A stretch of 64,000 bases of DNA from Cristatella mucedo (lineage: Eukaryota; Bryozoa; Phylactolaemata; Cristatellidae): contig WPIO01000048.1 of the NCBI GenBank assembly GCA_009760855.2, positions 1,017,501 through 1,081,500 of the forward strand, in the 5' to 3' direction. The number at the start of each line of letters is the position of its first letter. The first letter of the stretch is position 1. The notes under the pieces are model-generated. The model was not told where the DNA came from. It saw only the letters and a list, made by a program, of their open reading frames with translations, and did not search any database. The position numbers were made by a program, and so were the translations under genes. Of this stretch, positions 48,521 through 60,118 are shown one piece after another.

Positions 48521-49598
48521 TTTTTTTAGCGATTTCGGTTCGAGAACCCCAGCTGCGCGTCCGCAACGTTTGGTGCCGTTAGTGGCGGTTACTTAAAAGA
48601 GGACCCTTAGCAGTCGCCAGCTGATCCCGCCGATTGCATGCAACTTTAGTGACGAGCAGCGTGCCTGCAGCATGCCCGCAGCTCAATGTTCGCCTTCCGG
48701 TCCGGGTGGCGGTACAGCCTGCGATGATCGGGGAATTGAGCGCCGATCTAGAAATTGGCTGAGCTGGCCGCTGCTCGATCGATTTAGCAAAACCGGACAT
48801 TCAGGAAAATCCGCCGGCGCCATACTTTGGCGAATCGAGGAGCAGCGCCAATAGATCGAACGCAAGCGTAATGCAGACCCGCGCCGCGCCGTGCCATGCC
48901 GAACGTGAGCGAATTTTCGGCTGGAGAACGCTTACCCCAAGAATAGCTGCGGATGTAGTACGGTCGCAGCTAGGGAGCGTCTGATGATAAAGTCGAGGCG
49001 TGCGCTCAGCGAGAGCGCCATTGCTGCAGACGCTCGATTCGCCGCCGCGGCTCCTGCACTTAAGTTCTTAGCCACACACACACACACACAGCTCCAAGCG
49101 GCGCTTCGCCTCGCCGGTGAGTGACTAGTGCTGGCGAGGCGAAGCCAGACGAAGCGCAGCTAACGAGTCGCAGGCGCTGCGCCGGTGCGGGGGGGGGGCC
49201 CCCCCCCGCAGGTATTCCGCCGGCATCAGAGCGTGGCAGCATTAAAGAGTGTCCGCGCCTTGTTGTAAAAGTCTGCTTTGGTAGCGTAGAATAGTCTATT
49301 TGGCAGCAGAAGAGTGCTAACGGTATCCGACGCCAGAGATAGCGTGTAAAAACCTCGCACCGTACCGTTGCATTACTATCCGGCGGCGGCAGCAGATCTT
49401 GTAGGGTCTCGCGGAGGCAGCAGCTCGGACGTGAGCGAGAAGAGACTCTATACTTACTGTTCTCACACGTACATATATGCGAGCTGGCTGAATGCAGCAG
49501 TTTGGGGAATGCGGCTAAGGCAGGCAACACAGCTAATAGTGGCGTCGTCTATTGATACATCGAGCGCACTTTCGGCAATGAGCACAGCGCCCATAGCA
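48521..49598. other. GC-rich anonymous region with G/C palindrome
   Basis: CpG-rich DNA with a short CA repeat (49074-49089) and a perfect homopolymer palindrome of ten G (49189-49198) and nine C (49199-49207). Frames open on the minus strand (49060-49530) cross the CA repeat and palindrome and are doubtful. Confidence 0.4.
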
Positions 49599-49599
49599 G

Positions 49600-50195
49600 C
49601 TAATTCTAGACTGGACTACTACAACTCCGTTTTGGCTGGACTATCGCAGAATTAACTAGGCCGATGCAGCTGGGGATGTATGTGGCTAAAATGGCCAAAA
49701 TATCCCAGCGATTCAGTAACGAGTCTCTTTTGCTGAAGGATAGGATATATAGGAAGGATATATCGATACCTAGCTGATAGAGTGGGGCAGAGCTTAGTGG
49801 TAACGGCACTGCACCGTAGGCCATTGCGATAAGGAATTAATAGCAGATGGGCTACTCAGTTCAGTTTGAATGCGATAGCGATATCGCATTATACCATTTT
49901 ATCAACGGATGCAGAGCGAAATTGAAGCTCTGACCGGCAAAGCCTGCAATGTCTCAAACCTTGCTGAATAGCTGCTCAACTTTCAGTCTACTTGAGTCTT
50001 CGGGTGATCTATAGACAAGGAATTAGCCGTTCGGCTAGGCTACTCTTTATGACCGTTGGCGGCAGCAGCTTTTGTTCTGCAGGCCCTAGACTGCGAAACT
50101 CTATTCCACAATTCACAGACAACGACATGTAGTGTCGTGCTGCTGACTGCGGCACATCCTTTCGAGCCGTCCTGAGCTGCTACTTTCTTGGTAAT
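49600..50195 (+). mobile_element. LINE-B fragment with an LTR piece inside
   Basis: Left part reads RLDYYNSVLAGLSQN, the LINE-B post-RT block also seen at 51.1 kb on the minus strand as LSRLDYCNPFWQGYQ. After the LTR piece at 49760-49885 it resumes at tatcaacggatgcagagc and runs to the gactgcggcacatcc block. It meets the 3' end of the next, oppositely oriented LINE-B at about 50195. Confidence 0.75.
49760..49885 (-). mobile_element. LTR family 1 fragment (copy 4)
   Basis: On the minus strand it matches the part of family 1 from ggtattaattcctt-like sequence to the cagctaggtat before the TATA box. On the plus strand it shares cagagcttagtggtaa and gggctactcagttcagtttgaat with LTR copy 3 at 46300-46395. 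Confidence 0.75.
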
Positions 50196-52640
50196 GTAAT
50201 GTAACGTATCTCCGTCTGTAACTCTGCAAAGTCATAAAGACCACGTGGGTGTTACGCAGGAGAGTTTTGTATAGCGCACTCACAGCCTAAGCAGCTTTCG
50301 GTACGCATTCGGTAGCCAACAGACTTCGTCTCACGCAACAAAGAGAAAGTGGGAAGCATAGCAGAGTCAGGAGAGCAGTTGAAGTAGTGAGTAGCATGGA
50401 AGTAGCAGTTCAGGACCTGAATAGAATGAGCCATAGTCGGCAGTATGAGAGTAGTTGTCGTTGCGTACGAATTGTGGAAGCGAGTTCCACAGTTTAGGAC
50501 CTGCAGAGCTAAAGCTTCTGTCCCCAACAGTATTTAAGCTGAGGAATGGAACAGCTAATTAATTATCCATACAGGACCTGAGGGCGCGAGGAGGCGGACA
50601 CTGGTGCAGTAGTTCAGCTAAGTACGAAGGAGCCAAGCCGTGGCGGGCATTGTGGGTCAGCATAAAAACTTGCTCTGTATTCGTTGATCAACCAGCAGCC
50701 ATCCTAGCTCTTTTAGCAAAGGAAACTGTAGTTTGAGTGTAGGCCGGCTCCTCTAATGAGCCTGTGATGTGGCATGGACACTGGCCGGTAACCGCTGGTG
50801 GCCAGATGGTGGATTCACCATCAGGATCGGCCGCTGCACAGTTGTGGTCCTCGATTAATCATCGGGGTCAACCGGAGGAGTGGAAAGAGACTCTAGTATG
50901 AGAAGGGGGCGAAGGCAGTCGTGCGTCTTGCTGCTCCGTGCCTTGTACAATAAACCGTTGGCGTTGTTCATCGGCTGGCTCTCTGATGGGCGAACCGAAC
51001 CACAGAGACACGTGCTCAAACCTCTGGGACTTGAAGAGCCTTGCAGCCATATTCATAGTCAGCTACAGTGGCCTAGTTGCTTTCTTTGGTAGCCCTGCCA
51101 AAAGGGATTACAATAATCAAGCCGAGACAGAACTAAGGAGGTAGTTAAATTTTTTTCAACCCACTGTGGATGACAGCTCCTAATCTTGAATAGGGATTGG
51201 ACGTGCTGGCTAGCTTTAGAAGTAGTCTTCTGAATGAAGCTTTTACAATTTAGGCAGCTGTCGAAAACGACACCAAAATTTCGAGCACGTGGTGATGGTC
51301 GCACGATAGCATCACCTATTAGAAGAGCAAAGCCTTTTAATCCAGCCACACGCTTAGGATGTCCTATGAGCAGCAGTTCGGTTTTATTGTCATTTAGTTT
51401 TAAGAAGTTTTCCGACATCCAGGATCGAATGTCGGTATGACAAGCATTCAGTTTATCAGTCGCTGCAGCAGATTCTGACGGTTTGAACGACAATTACAGC
51501 TGAGTATAGTCAGCATAAAAGTGATATCCTATTCCATGGGCCTTAATTACTTTTCCCAGAGGTTGAGTATAAATGGAGAACAGTGAGGGACCAGTACTGA
51601 CCCTTGAGGGACTCCGCAGGTGACCCGTCTCGTGTGTGAAACCTAACCCCCACACGACACAGATTAAACACGATCAGACAAGTACGATTTAAACCACGCC
51701 AGTGCTTCGTCTGCCAGACCAATCATCGTTCTCAATCGTTCAAGTAGAACATTATGATGAAAGGTGTCAAAGGCAGCTGACAGGTCTAGCAGAGCTAGGG
51801 CAGTGACATTCCCGTCATCGTTGCCATGTAGAATGTCATTGCTAACACGGAAGAGAGCAGTTTTAGTGGAGTGCTGCCTCTTGAACCCCGATTGAAATGT
51901 TCTTGACATTTAATTCTTTTGAATATGTTAAACCAGCTGATTAACAAAACTTTTTTCAAGAATCTTTTACAAGAAAGGAAAAATGAAACTGTGCGATAGT
52001 TTGCAAGGACCTCTGTATCTAATCCAGGCTTTTCAAGTATGGGTCTAACGATTGCCTATTTGAAGGACTTGGGGACGACCCCTTTTCCCGAAGAAGCACT
52101 ACAAATCTCGGCTATGGCAGGGTTAAGTTGGTCTGCCGGTGAAGGCCACAGAGATGATGGTATATGGTCTTCAGGAGACAAGCTTTTTTGCTAGACCTTA
52201 TTAAGGTAGCCACATCGCATTCAGAAACCTCGGAAAACCTTTAAGGAAGGTTACAGGCTGTAATACCGCAATTGCTTTAGTCGTAGAGGGCTTTTTGGAG
52301 GCACGAATTTGCACAATTTTTTCAGTAATGAAGGCTGAAAACTTTTCGGCTGAGCCCTTAATATCTGGGGAGTCAGATCTCTCAGCATTGGCAAGTAAAT
52401 GGTTTACTGTCTTGTAAATCTGTTTGGGGTCCGACTGGCAGGAATTCAGCTTTCGGATGACAAAAGAAGCCCAGGCTTTTTAAGATTCTGGGTGTAAACA
52501 CGAAGGAAGTCTTTGAAATTGACTAGATCTGCATCGGACCCCGGTCTCTTGAAACGACGTTCAAGCCTGCGTTTAACCTGGCGCATATTTAGGAGTTTTT
52601 TTTTGTAAATTGAAAGGTATCTCCACGACTTCGTAAACAA
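50196..52640 (-). mobile_element. LINE-B, longest copy, minus strand
   Basis: Reading right to left: KRRLERRFKRPGSDADLVNF near 52540, RT with SGFKRQHSTKTALFRVS, ALLDLSAAFDTFHHNVLLERL and LAWFKSYLSDRV at 51909-51664, then SFKPSESAAATDKLNA, SWMSENFLKLNDNKTELLLI, RARNFGVVFDSCLN and LSRLDYCNPFWQGYQ at 51493-51059, a solo LTR at 50727-51004, then the C-terminal part and the 3' end with an acatt tail at 50196-50210. The endonuclease half is absent. This is the most intact family-B ORF in the window but is broken by stops and the insertion. Confidence 0.9.
50727..51004 (+). mobile_element. Solo LTR, family 2, 278 bp, nested in LINE-B
   Basis: This interval has no counterpart in other LINE-B copies. 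It starts TGTAGT and ends ACCACA (TGT...ACA termini), is flanked by gaaac (50722-50726) and gagac (51005-51009), and carries AATAAA at 50949-50954 on the plus strand. The uninterrupted LINE-B at 47.2 kb reads straight through the target (complement aaggagacacgtgg). Size, termini, signal and near-perfect 5-bp duplication fit a solo LTR. Which superfamily is unknown. Confidence 0.75.
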
Positions 52641-52642
52641 AT

Positions 52643-52810
52643 GCTAGCTGATTTAACAGTATCTTTTTGTATAGCGACAGAAGAGCCTTTACGGCTATCA
52701 CCACCGCTTGCAGTGGCGATAAAGGATCGCCCACGACAGGATTCGAACCCACGACCTCAGGGCCAAGGTCTTGAAAAGCAACCACCTTACCCAGTGAGCC
52801 ATTACGGCGT
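52643..52810 (-). mobile_element. tRNA-derived SINE, full length
   Basis: Minus-strand copy: B-box gggttcgaatcc (complement at 52741-52752), the gcaagcggtggtgatagccgtaaaggc body and ctgttaaatcagctag end. It lies exactly at the 5' truncation point of the minus-strand LINE-B. Confidence 0.93.
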
Positions 52811-52844
52811 ACACGGATAGAATGAACGGGAGTATGCTTGCCAA

Positions 52845-53060
52845 GAGTATTCACTTCTTCGACTGCCTTACGACTCAGCTATGCCTATCACTTTCTCTTT
52901 ACCGCTTGAGATGATGCCTTTTGGCTAGCGCACGTGCACAAAAAGGCCACTTAGGATTTAAATGCGAAATTGAAACGCACCTGCGTCTTACCCTATTTTA
53001 AATCTCTGGCTTTATGGAGTTATATAAGGAGATAAATTACGTTTTACTTAACCGGCTCCT
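52845..53060 (+). mobile_element. LINE-B 3' end, divergent
   Basis: Related to the 36.0-36.25 kb version: cttcgactgcc, tcagctatgcctatcactttctctttaccgcttgagatg split into short matching blocks, and atggagttatataaggagat near the end. Old copy. Confidence 0.65.
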
Positions 53061-53930
53061 AATAATTACAGATCAGAAACCGCAATAAATATGTCGGCAT
53101 TCATAATCTGGCCAACATACTTCGCCAACGTATCGTCAGTGCTCTCTCCTCCCGACGCCGAGCACCACACGCGTTCCTTGTCCGTGGCGGCGGAATTCTC
53201 TTCCGAAAACCGAAGTCCTTGCGAACATCGTACACGGAAGCCGATACAGCTAAGACCTGTTCGAAGTTTGTCTATTTGCTTGTTACCGTAGCGCTTAAGA
53301 AATTACGTGCCTATTGACATCTAAACGCATATCGCTTCGGGCTACTGGGGCTTCCAAGCCGGTGGCAGCTTTAGATACGCCGGCGGCTAGTAACCTGCAT
53401 ATTAGTTATGACCGTGCCTACCTATTATCCTTCGGTATCGTAGTTCAATTGCATTCCTAGGTGTAATTGCTGTTGCTAAGATCCGCGAATTATGTATTAA
53501 CAAAAGGAAAGCGCCCCGGAGCCGCCGCGGTGGCCCGGGCCGCAAGTTTAGAAGCCGCTCGCTGTGATGGAGCTGCGAGCTGAGTACTCGCTCGCTGGGA
53601 GTCCCTAGCATTGTCTCGAACCGCTCAGCGCGTTCGCCCTCGAGCGTAGCTGTGAGTCTCTCTAACTTGGTGGTCATTAGGCCAGCTAAAACTCTGTCGG
53701 CCCAACTTAACGCTTGTCTTTTGTAGCATCGCTTAATTTTCAATAAACCCTTATTAATAAGCGACCTAATTTTTGTAAAAATGTCTCGCCCTGCTCGCGT
53801 TGACTGAAACTTGGCAAAAGATCGGTTAACTGCCAGACAATTAAAGACGCAAACTTGACTAGTTTCTCCTTCTTTCACACCCCTATATCTGTAAAAACTG
53901 CAGTCGGATTCGCTGTTATCACACGCTCAA
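53061..53930. other. Anonymous region with a 158-codon minus-strand ORF
   Basis: On the minus strand 53878-53402 is open and protein-like in composition: it starts MKEGETSQVCVFNCLAVN, continues with a basic segment (SLINKGLLKIKRCYKRQ) and a charged helix-like part (ATLEGERAERFETMLG). I recognise no domain. It could be a decayed gag or ORF1 of a retroelement, or a host exon. No splice or promoter signal decides it. Confidence 0.3.
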
Positions 53931-53934
53931 ACTT

Positions 53935-56310
53935 TTGACTTCAAGCCGATTGCGGTACCTTCGAAGGATTCTCTTGAATTTGTTGTCTAGATCTCACCCG
54001 ACAGCAAGCTACCGATGGTGGCAGTAGTCTATCACCCACCAGGTACCAACTCTAGTATCTCAGATTTCTCTGATCTCATTTCGGTTCTGTGAAAAAACCT
54101 CTGCAAAAACCGATCTTTACAGTTATGGTTGATTTCAAAATTCAATTTGATATCTTATATGAGGCATTAAGCACTAAATTGTGTGCACTTATTGACTCAT
54201 TGTCTTTTGTGGCTCATCTGCATGGCCCTACTCACATCAAGGGTCACACAGCAGACCAAATCTTCTCATACAAATGCATTTGGTCATCACCAATTATTAC
54301 CAAATCCTGCTTATCTGACCGCATGCAGATCTCATTCAATCTACAGTGTGCGCCCACCTCCTCCTCAGCAAAATCGCATGAGAATCCTGAAGCCTCACGA
54401 GCCTTGATAGAGAAGCTGTTCATACGAGAGCATCTGCTTCTCCTCTCCTGCTCAATCTCTCTTCCGTCATGTCATCGTTGGTAGATTGCTGCAACACGAC
54501 ACTAGCTGACTTGCTCGACAAGTTTGCACCTCTGACTAAGCTGACTGTGCGAGCTCGCCCAGGCGGCTTATGGTTTACCACAGTCCTTAAAACTAGCTAG
54601 GTCTACTAAGCACAAGCTTGAAAAAGCATACACAAGATCAAGACTGACTGGCCAACGATAGGCATACGAGGACTAGTGTAGATCGTACCAATCGATCCTT
54701 GCAAAGACCAATTGTAGCTTCAATTAAAACACAGTTGAATGCACAATCCAAAACTACTGCTGTCGACAGTCAACCATCTCCTTAACAGCTACCAGGTAAG
54801 CTACTTACCTAGTGATCTTTGTGATGGTCAAGCTGATTGCTTCTCTAACTTTTTTCTTAACAAGATAAACAAGAGCAGCGGTCCATCCCTAAGAAGGCAG
54901 AATTTCCTTGGAATCCTGTCCGGCAATTCCATACAGCAATTCAATGCCTACAAACAAGGAGGTATCTAGTGACCTAGTCCTCAAGATCATTTCCGATACA
55001 AAGAAGACAACTAGTCCTCTAGATTATATTTCCAGTGCTCACCATCTACGATGCATTGATATTCTACTTCAAGGCTTAACTAACACCAATGATTTACCAT
55101 TAGCCTAAGGTCACGTCCCAGCACCTTTCAAAACAGCTGTAGTCAGGCCACTACTCAAGAAACCAATACTAGACAAAGATAACTTGAGCCACTTCCGACC
55201 AGTCTCTCCCCTACCGTTCCTATCAAAGATACTGGAGCGAGTCGTGGCAGACCAGCTGAACACATATATTTAAACTTCAAAACCTTGCTAGTAAAATCCA
55301 GTCTGATTTTAAAGCTAATCTCTCTGAAGAGTCAGAATTGCTTCGGGTGTATAACAATCTACTTAGGAATGCAGACTTAGGTAGAGTCTCTCTGCTTGTT
55401 TTGCTCGATCTTTGAGCAACTTCAGATTCTATCGATAGCCAAGTCCTTCTTTAGCGCCACTAAACTCGCCTGAGCATCACTGGCACTGCGTAGCAATGGT
55501 TTAGGTCCTATCTTATTGGGGGACTTCAGAGTATTGATGTGAATGGACAAAGATCATCGCAGGAACCTCTGAAATATGGGGTACCTCAGGGCTCCGTGCT
55601 TGGTCCCGTTCTTTTCACGGTTTATACTCTCCCTCTAGCCAATTAGATTGCCAGGCACAATCTAGGCTTTCTCTTTTATTCAGATGGCACGCAGTTGTAC
55701 GCATGCTGGTGCAAAACTCTGCAGCCAGGCTCTTCTGCCGTGAGCATCGCAGTTGCCACTTTTTGCTGACCTGCACTGGCTCCCAGTCCAGCAACGCATC
55801 GACTTCAAGGTTCTTTCACCCACTTTTAGGTCCCTTCCTTCTTTGGCTCCAGACTGCCTATGGCATCTGCTCCCCCACGAGGCTAAGCATCGTACCACCA
55901 GCTTTCGGAAACTAACTGTTCACCTATACCTCATAAAAACCGTAAATCCTTCGGAGACCATGCTTTTAGTTCGTAGGCTTCTAAAGCCTGGAATTCGCTA
56001 CCGACTTGCATCATGACATCTCCTGACTTGACCACACTTAAAAAGAAAGTAAAAACGTATCTATTTATCACGTTATTGGGTAGGTCTCTCCGATTCGACT
56101 TCTACGTGCTTATGCGTGCTGACATTATGCATCCTGCGACTCACCATACTAGCATGCTGACCGTGTGGGCGTCACCCCTAACCATTTTTTTCTTGTTGTC
56201 TATTGAGCATGATACCACTAACTACTTCATCGCGCTTACTTTGCAGCAAATTTCAAGTTCCTAGAAAGAGATTGAGTTCTCTGAGTGCACTAAATCAAAT
56301 GTATTAGTAT
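53935..56310 (+). mobile_element. LINE-A, long copy with internal deletion
   Basis: Endonuclease at 53935-54480 (VAVVYHPPGTNSSISDFSDL in broken frame, then THIKGHTADQIFSY and the SDRMQISF block), linker, RT at 55130-55690 (VRPLLKKPILDKDNLSHFRP region, a worn LSAAFDTID, GVPQGSVLGPVLFTVYTLPL with frame breaks). At 55695 the YADDTQLY equivalent is followed directly by the ORF end (AGAKLCS), so roughly 450 bp of thumb are missing. C-terminal block at 55753-56016 and a 3' end with hairpin and gtattagtatta tail at about 56310. Confidence 0.9.
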
Positions 56311-56316
56311 TACTAA

Positions 56317-56640
56317 AATGGTTCCGATTATCCCTCCCGCCCTCTAGCACGTCGAAGTCTCTCAACTCCCTTGCTGCATGTATTGGTGACATGCGAACTT
56401 GGATGGCAGCAAACTTTCTTATATTGAATGATGATAAAATCAACTTCCTAGCTATGGGCAAAACAAGTGTACTTCAGAAATTGGAATGGTTAACATAAAA
56501 AGGTCGGGTCTGCCAGCATATCTCCGGTTGAATCACCACGAAATCTGTGTGTCATATTCCAAAGTGACCTTTCATTAGATGACCACATCAACTGCACAGT
56601 CAAGTTAACCTACTTTCAGCTACATAGCATTGCTAAAATA
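56317..56640 (+). mobile_element. LINE-A thumb fragment
   Basis: Contains the part missing from the preceding copy: ctctagcacgtcgaagtctctcaac, then the MAANFLILNDDKINFLAMGK region and a degraded LDDHINCTVK segment. It ends abruptly at the SINE at 56641. Either a separate LINE-A insertion or a displaced piece of the copy at 53.9-56.3 kb. Confidence 0.75.
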
Positions 56641-56755
56641 CACCACCGCTCGCAGCGACAAAAGATTATTGCTCACCGCAGGATTCAAACTCATAACCTT
56701 GGCCCGTAAGGTCATGAAAAGCAACCGCCTACCTAGTCTGCCTTCACAGCTCGCG
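56641..56755 (-). mobile_element. Truncated SINE
   Basis: Minus-strand SINE head and part of the body: caccaccgctcgcag on the left, a degraded B-box (aggattcaaactcat complement) and the tRNA-like D-arm to cagctcgcgagg. The ctgtttaatcagct end is missing. Confidence 0.75.
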
Positions 56756-57577
56756 AGGAATCTAGTAAGTGGGTTCATAATGTCGGGAGGAAGGAACCTA
56801 CTATGGTTAACTCGAAGATGTCAAATGCGGTAAGATGACCAGAAAACCACAGGCACGAGCCACGATTGAAGTTGTGTGATGAATCGGGAAATTCGTTACA
56901 ATGGCGTATGGCGTTGACAGGATTTATGATTTTACGAGACTGCACGGAACCGGCTGCCGGTTACTTTGAAAGGTTTCTTGTAGCATAGGCTTAACTGAAG
57001 AAGTGAGAAGCCACGTGGTCGCTCTTCCTGTGCCGACTATATCCAGCGTAGAGCCTCTATTGGTTGTAACTAGTTTCAAGACTGCTACTGCGAAAAATGA
57101 TTAGTTAGTGGATCACTTGTCTGATGCTAGAAAGCTACTTTAACACTTTGCGATCGTGCTTCTGATGGTTTCTTGACAAAGAGTTTGTGCGACCATTGCA
57201 AAATAGAGTTACGTGTCCGATAAGGATCTATTTTTTTCGGTATGCAATGCAAACATGTTACTATATATGGTATTATGGTATTATGGTACTATATATGCCG
57301 ATTTTATATATTGACAGAGCAGACTGCCAGTGTATGCCTCGCGCAACTCCGTCCAACGAACTTCAAACTATTACGATTACGCTACAGTTGCTGAAACTAC
57401 GTATAGTAAAGAAAGTTGATCGCACTCTCCTCCGATTTGCAGTAACTTAAGTGTTCACTGCGTTTCGAATGTCTCGCAGTGGGGTGTGCTCAGCTAAGCG
57501 ATCTGCTGGATATTGACATGCTGACCCCACAGAGCTCAGTCTAACTGAATTAATTTCAGGCAAGACTCGATCAGCAA

Positions 57578-57591
<14 letters not shown>
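56756..57591. other. Anonymous region
   Basis: AT-rich near 57230-57310 with a short tattatggta repeat. No gene recognised. Confidence 0.4.

Positions 57592-57634
<43 letters not shown>
57592..57634. repeat. (GA)n microsatellite
   Basis: About 21 perfect GA units. Confidence 0.97.
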
Positions 57635-57638
<4 letters not shown>

Positions 57639-57826
57639 CTGATAAGTCGCTGTCGAAACTACTTGTACTAAGGTATGTGGACTTTTCCCGCCTTCATTTT
57701 TTGTAACGCGTTCGAGTGTTGAGATCCTATTAGATAACCATTGGGATAGGTCCGAAGCTGAAGGCGTTCGTCTATCGAGGACCGAGCAGAGACGAAGCCA
57801 ACCTGGTGGCAGGGGTGGAAGCTGCG

Positions 57827-57912
57827 GCTCCTAGCTCCTAGCTCCTGGCTCCTAGCTCCTAGCTCCTGGCTCCTGGCTCCTGGCTCCTGGCTCCTGGCTC
57901 CTAGCTCCTAGC
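57827..57912. repeat. 7-bp minisatellite, about 12 units
   Basis: Head-to-tail GCTCCTA and GCTCCTG units with no spacer. Unit type alternates in blocks (A-type at both ends, G-type in the middle), which suggests recent slippage. Confidence 0.95.
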
Positions 57913-58835
57913 CTGGTAGGTCTCCGAGTCTAGCACCCGGTCGGGTGGCCAGCGGCCCCGAAAGCCCGACCGCTGGTCCCTTGGTGCTTGGCCAGGCTGT
58001 ATTCTACAGCTGACGAAATGTAACGAAATGGTTCATCTGACTGGCCATTTCGGCCAACATTCGCTTGCCGCAAGCGCTGGGGGGGGGGCCGCCCCCAGAC
58101 CACTCTTTACAGGGGGCTCAGCGCTCAGACCCTCGCGCCACCCCGGCGCTCCAAACCTGGCTTAGCCTCTGCGACCAAGTGAAGTGCTAATAAGCGAACT
58201 TCATTCGAAAAGGTGGAGGAAGAGGCATCGAAGCTAGGTCCAGCGGCTGAGCGCGATGAAAGTGACGACTGCATTGCGAGCCTGCAACGGCAGAAGCAAA
58301 GATGGCGTCTGAAAATCCTCGGTAGGAATTCAAATTAGAGCCTAATCAGGTGGCGAAGCCGGACGTCAACAACTGACACGCTGCGTTAGGTTTCTTTTAG
58401 TACCTCCAGCCTGAGAGGACGGCCTTAATTTAAAGAGCAGGAATTGAAACACGCTGGCTCGCTACACGGCCCAGATTTCGATTGCCCTAGAGATTATTAA
58501 CGGTTCGTGAATTATAGCCTATAGGACTTAAATATGGCACAATCTAGAGTTTAGAAAGTATAGCAGGACGCATGAAGTAATAGTCAACTGCCCTTTGGGC
58601 TACGAAGGGAATTTTCTGCTGCTGCTGCTGAACGCGTGAAATCTCTGGCCTGTCGAATAGACTGCTCTTCTCCGCTAATGGCGCAGAGGTTTTGCGTTAC
58701 GGTTTGAGCGCGGTGCTTCATCCCTACCGCGAACTGCTACCGTCTGCATAGCGGCGTGAATCGGTCCAGCAGCTAAAACTTGTTAGCCTGGCTCCGAGGT
58801 GCCGGCTATAGCAGTATTTGTGGCTCCTGCAAGAA
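57913..58835. other. Anonymous GC-rich to mixed region
   Basis: Contains a G8-CC-G-CCCC tract at about 58080-58096 and CpG-rich DNA to 58200. No gene recognised. Confidence 0.4.
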
Positions 58836-58905
58836 TATAAGGCGCCTAGAAAGTGATTGAGTTCTCCGAGGGCGCTAAATCAAATGTAGTAGTTATATGA
58901 AGGGC
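58836..58905 (+). mobile_element. LINE-A terminal hairpin only
   Basis: The sequence ggcgcctagaaagtgattgag...gggcgctaaatcaaatgtagtag is the LINE-A 3' end with a ttata tail. Only about 70 bp remain, an extreme 5' truncation. Confidence 0.8.
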
Positions 58906-59014
58906 AGGCACCGTCGCGGGCTCTGCGTTTGCAGGCCAAGGACTCTTGCACAAGAGCCTCTACTACAGCGAGTCTTCTTAGCACTTCGACTTCGGAGCTC
59001 TCTCGCCGGCGGCG

Positions 59015-59640
59015 ATTAATAACAATAATTATACACTTGATAAAGAGCCCTTGGAGAACTCAATCTTTTTCTAGGCGCTTTACATTTACTGCAAAGGGAA
59101 ACATGATTGAATGGTGAATAATATCATGCTTGATAAACAACATGAATAACATGGTTAGGGCTGACGTACACAGGGTCAGCATGCAAGTGTGGCTAGTGGT
59201 AGCATGCACAGTGTCAGCACGCATAAGCACATAAAGAACGAATCACAGGAACCCACTAAATGCTGGCCTAAATAGGTTCGTTTTAAAGTTCTTTTTAAAT
59301 GTGGTCAAGTCAGGGATGTTGTGACGCAAAGTCGGGAGTGAGTTCCAGGCTTTGGGAGCATACGAACTACAAGTACGGTCTCCAAAGGATTTGAGGTTTG
59401 TCAGCCGCAGTCGCCCGAGCGAGACGTCCGACTGGCCGCTGACGCACGCGCCAGTGCCGCATAGGATTTTAGAGGCTCGCCTCAGCAACAGACGATTGGG
59501 GTGCAAGTCATACAGAAAACAGCAGATGGCGATCGCATTGGTTCGCCTCAGTAGAAAATGCTGACTGTTAGCTAAATCGGCCACGCTGTAGGCCCAGCGG
59601 GTGCGCTCAGTTGACTTGCAATGTAAGAGCGACATCTATT
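59015..59640 (-). mobile_element. LINE-A 3' end joined to a different LINE ORF segment
   Basis: From 59015 (TTA-type tail, hairpin) to about 59400 this is LINE-A on the minus strand, with the block TNLKSFGDRTCSSYAPKAWN. Upstream on the minus strand (59400-59635) the frame continues without break for about 80 codons ([39 protein letters not shown]), which looks like the C-terminal region of another L2/CR1-like LINE rather than the usual LINE-A sequence. The whole frame 59635-59243 is open. Confidence 0.75.
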
Positions 59641-59653
59641 GGAGAAAGAAAAG

Positions 59654-60113
<460 letters not shown>

Positions 60114-60118
60114 GAGCG

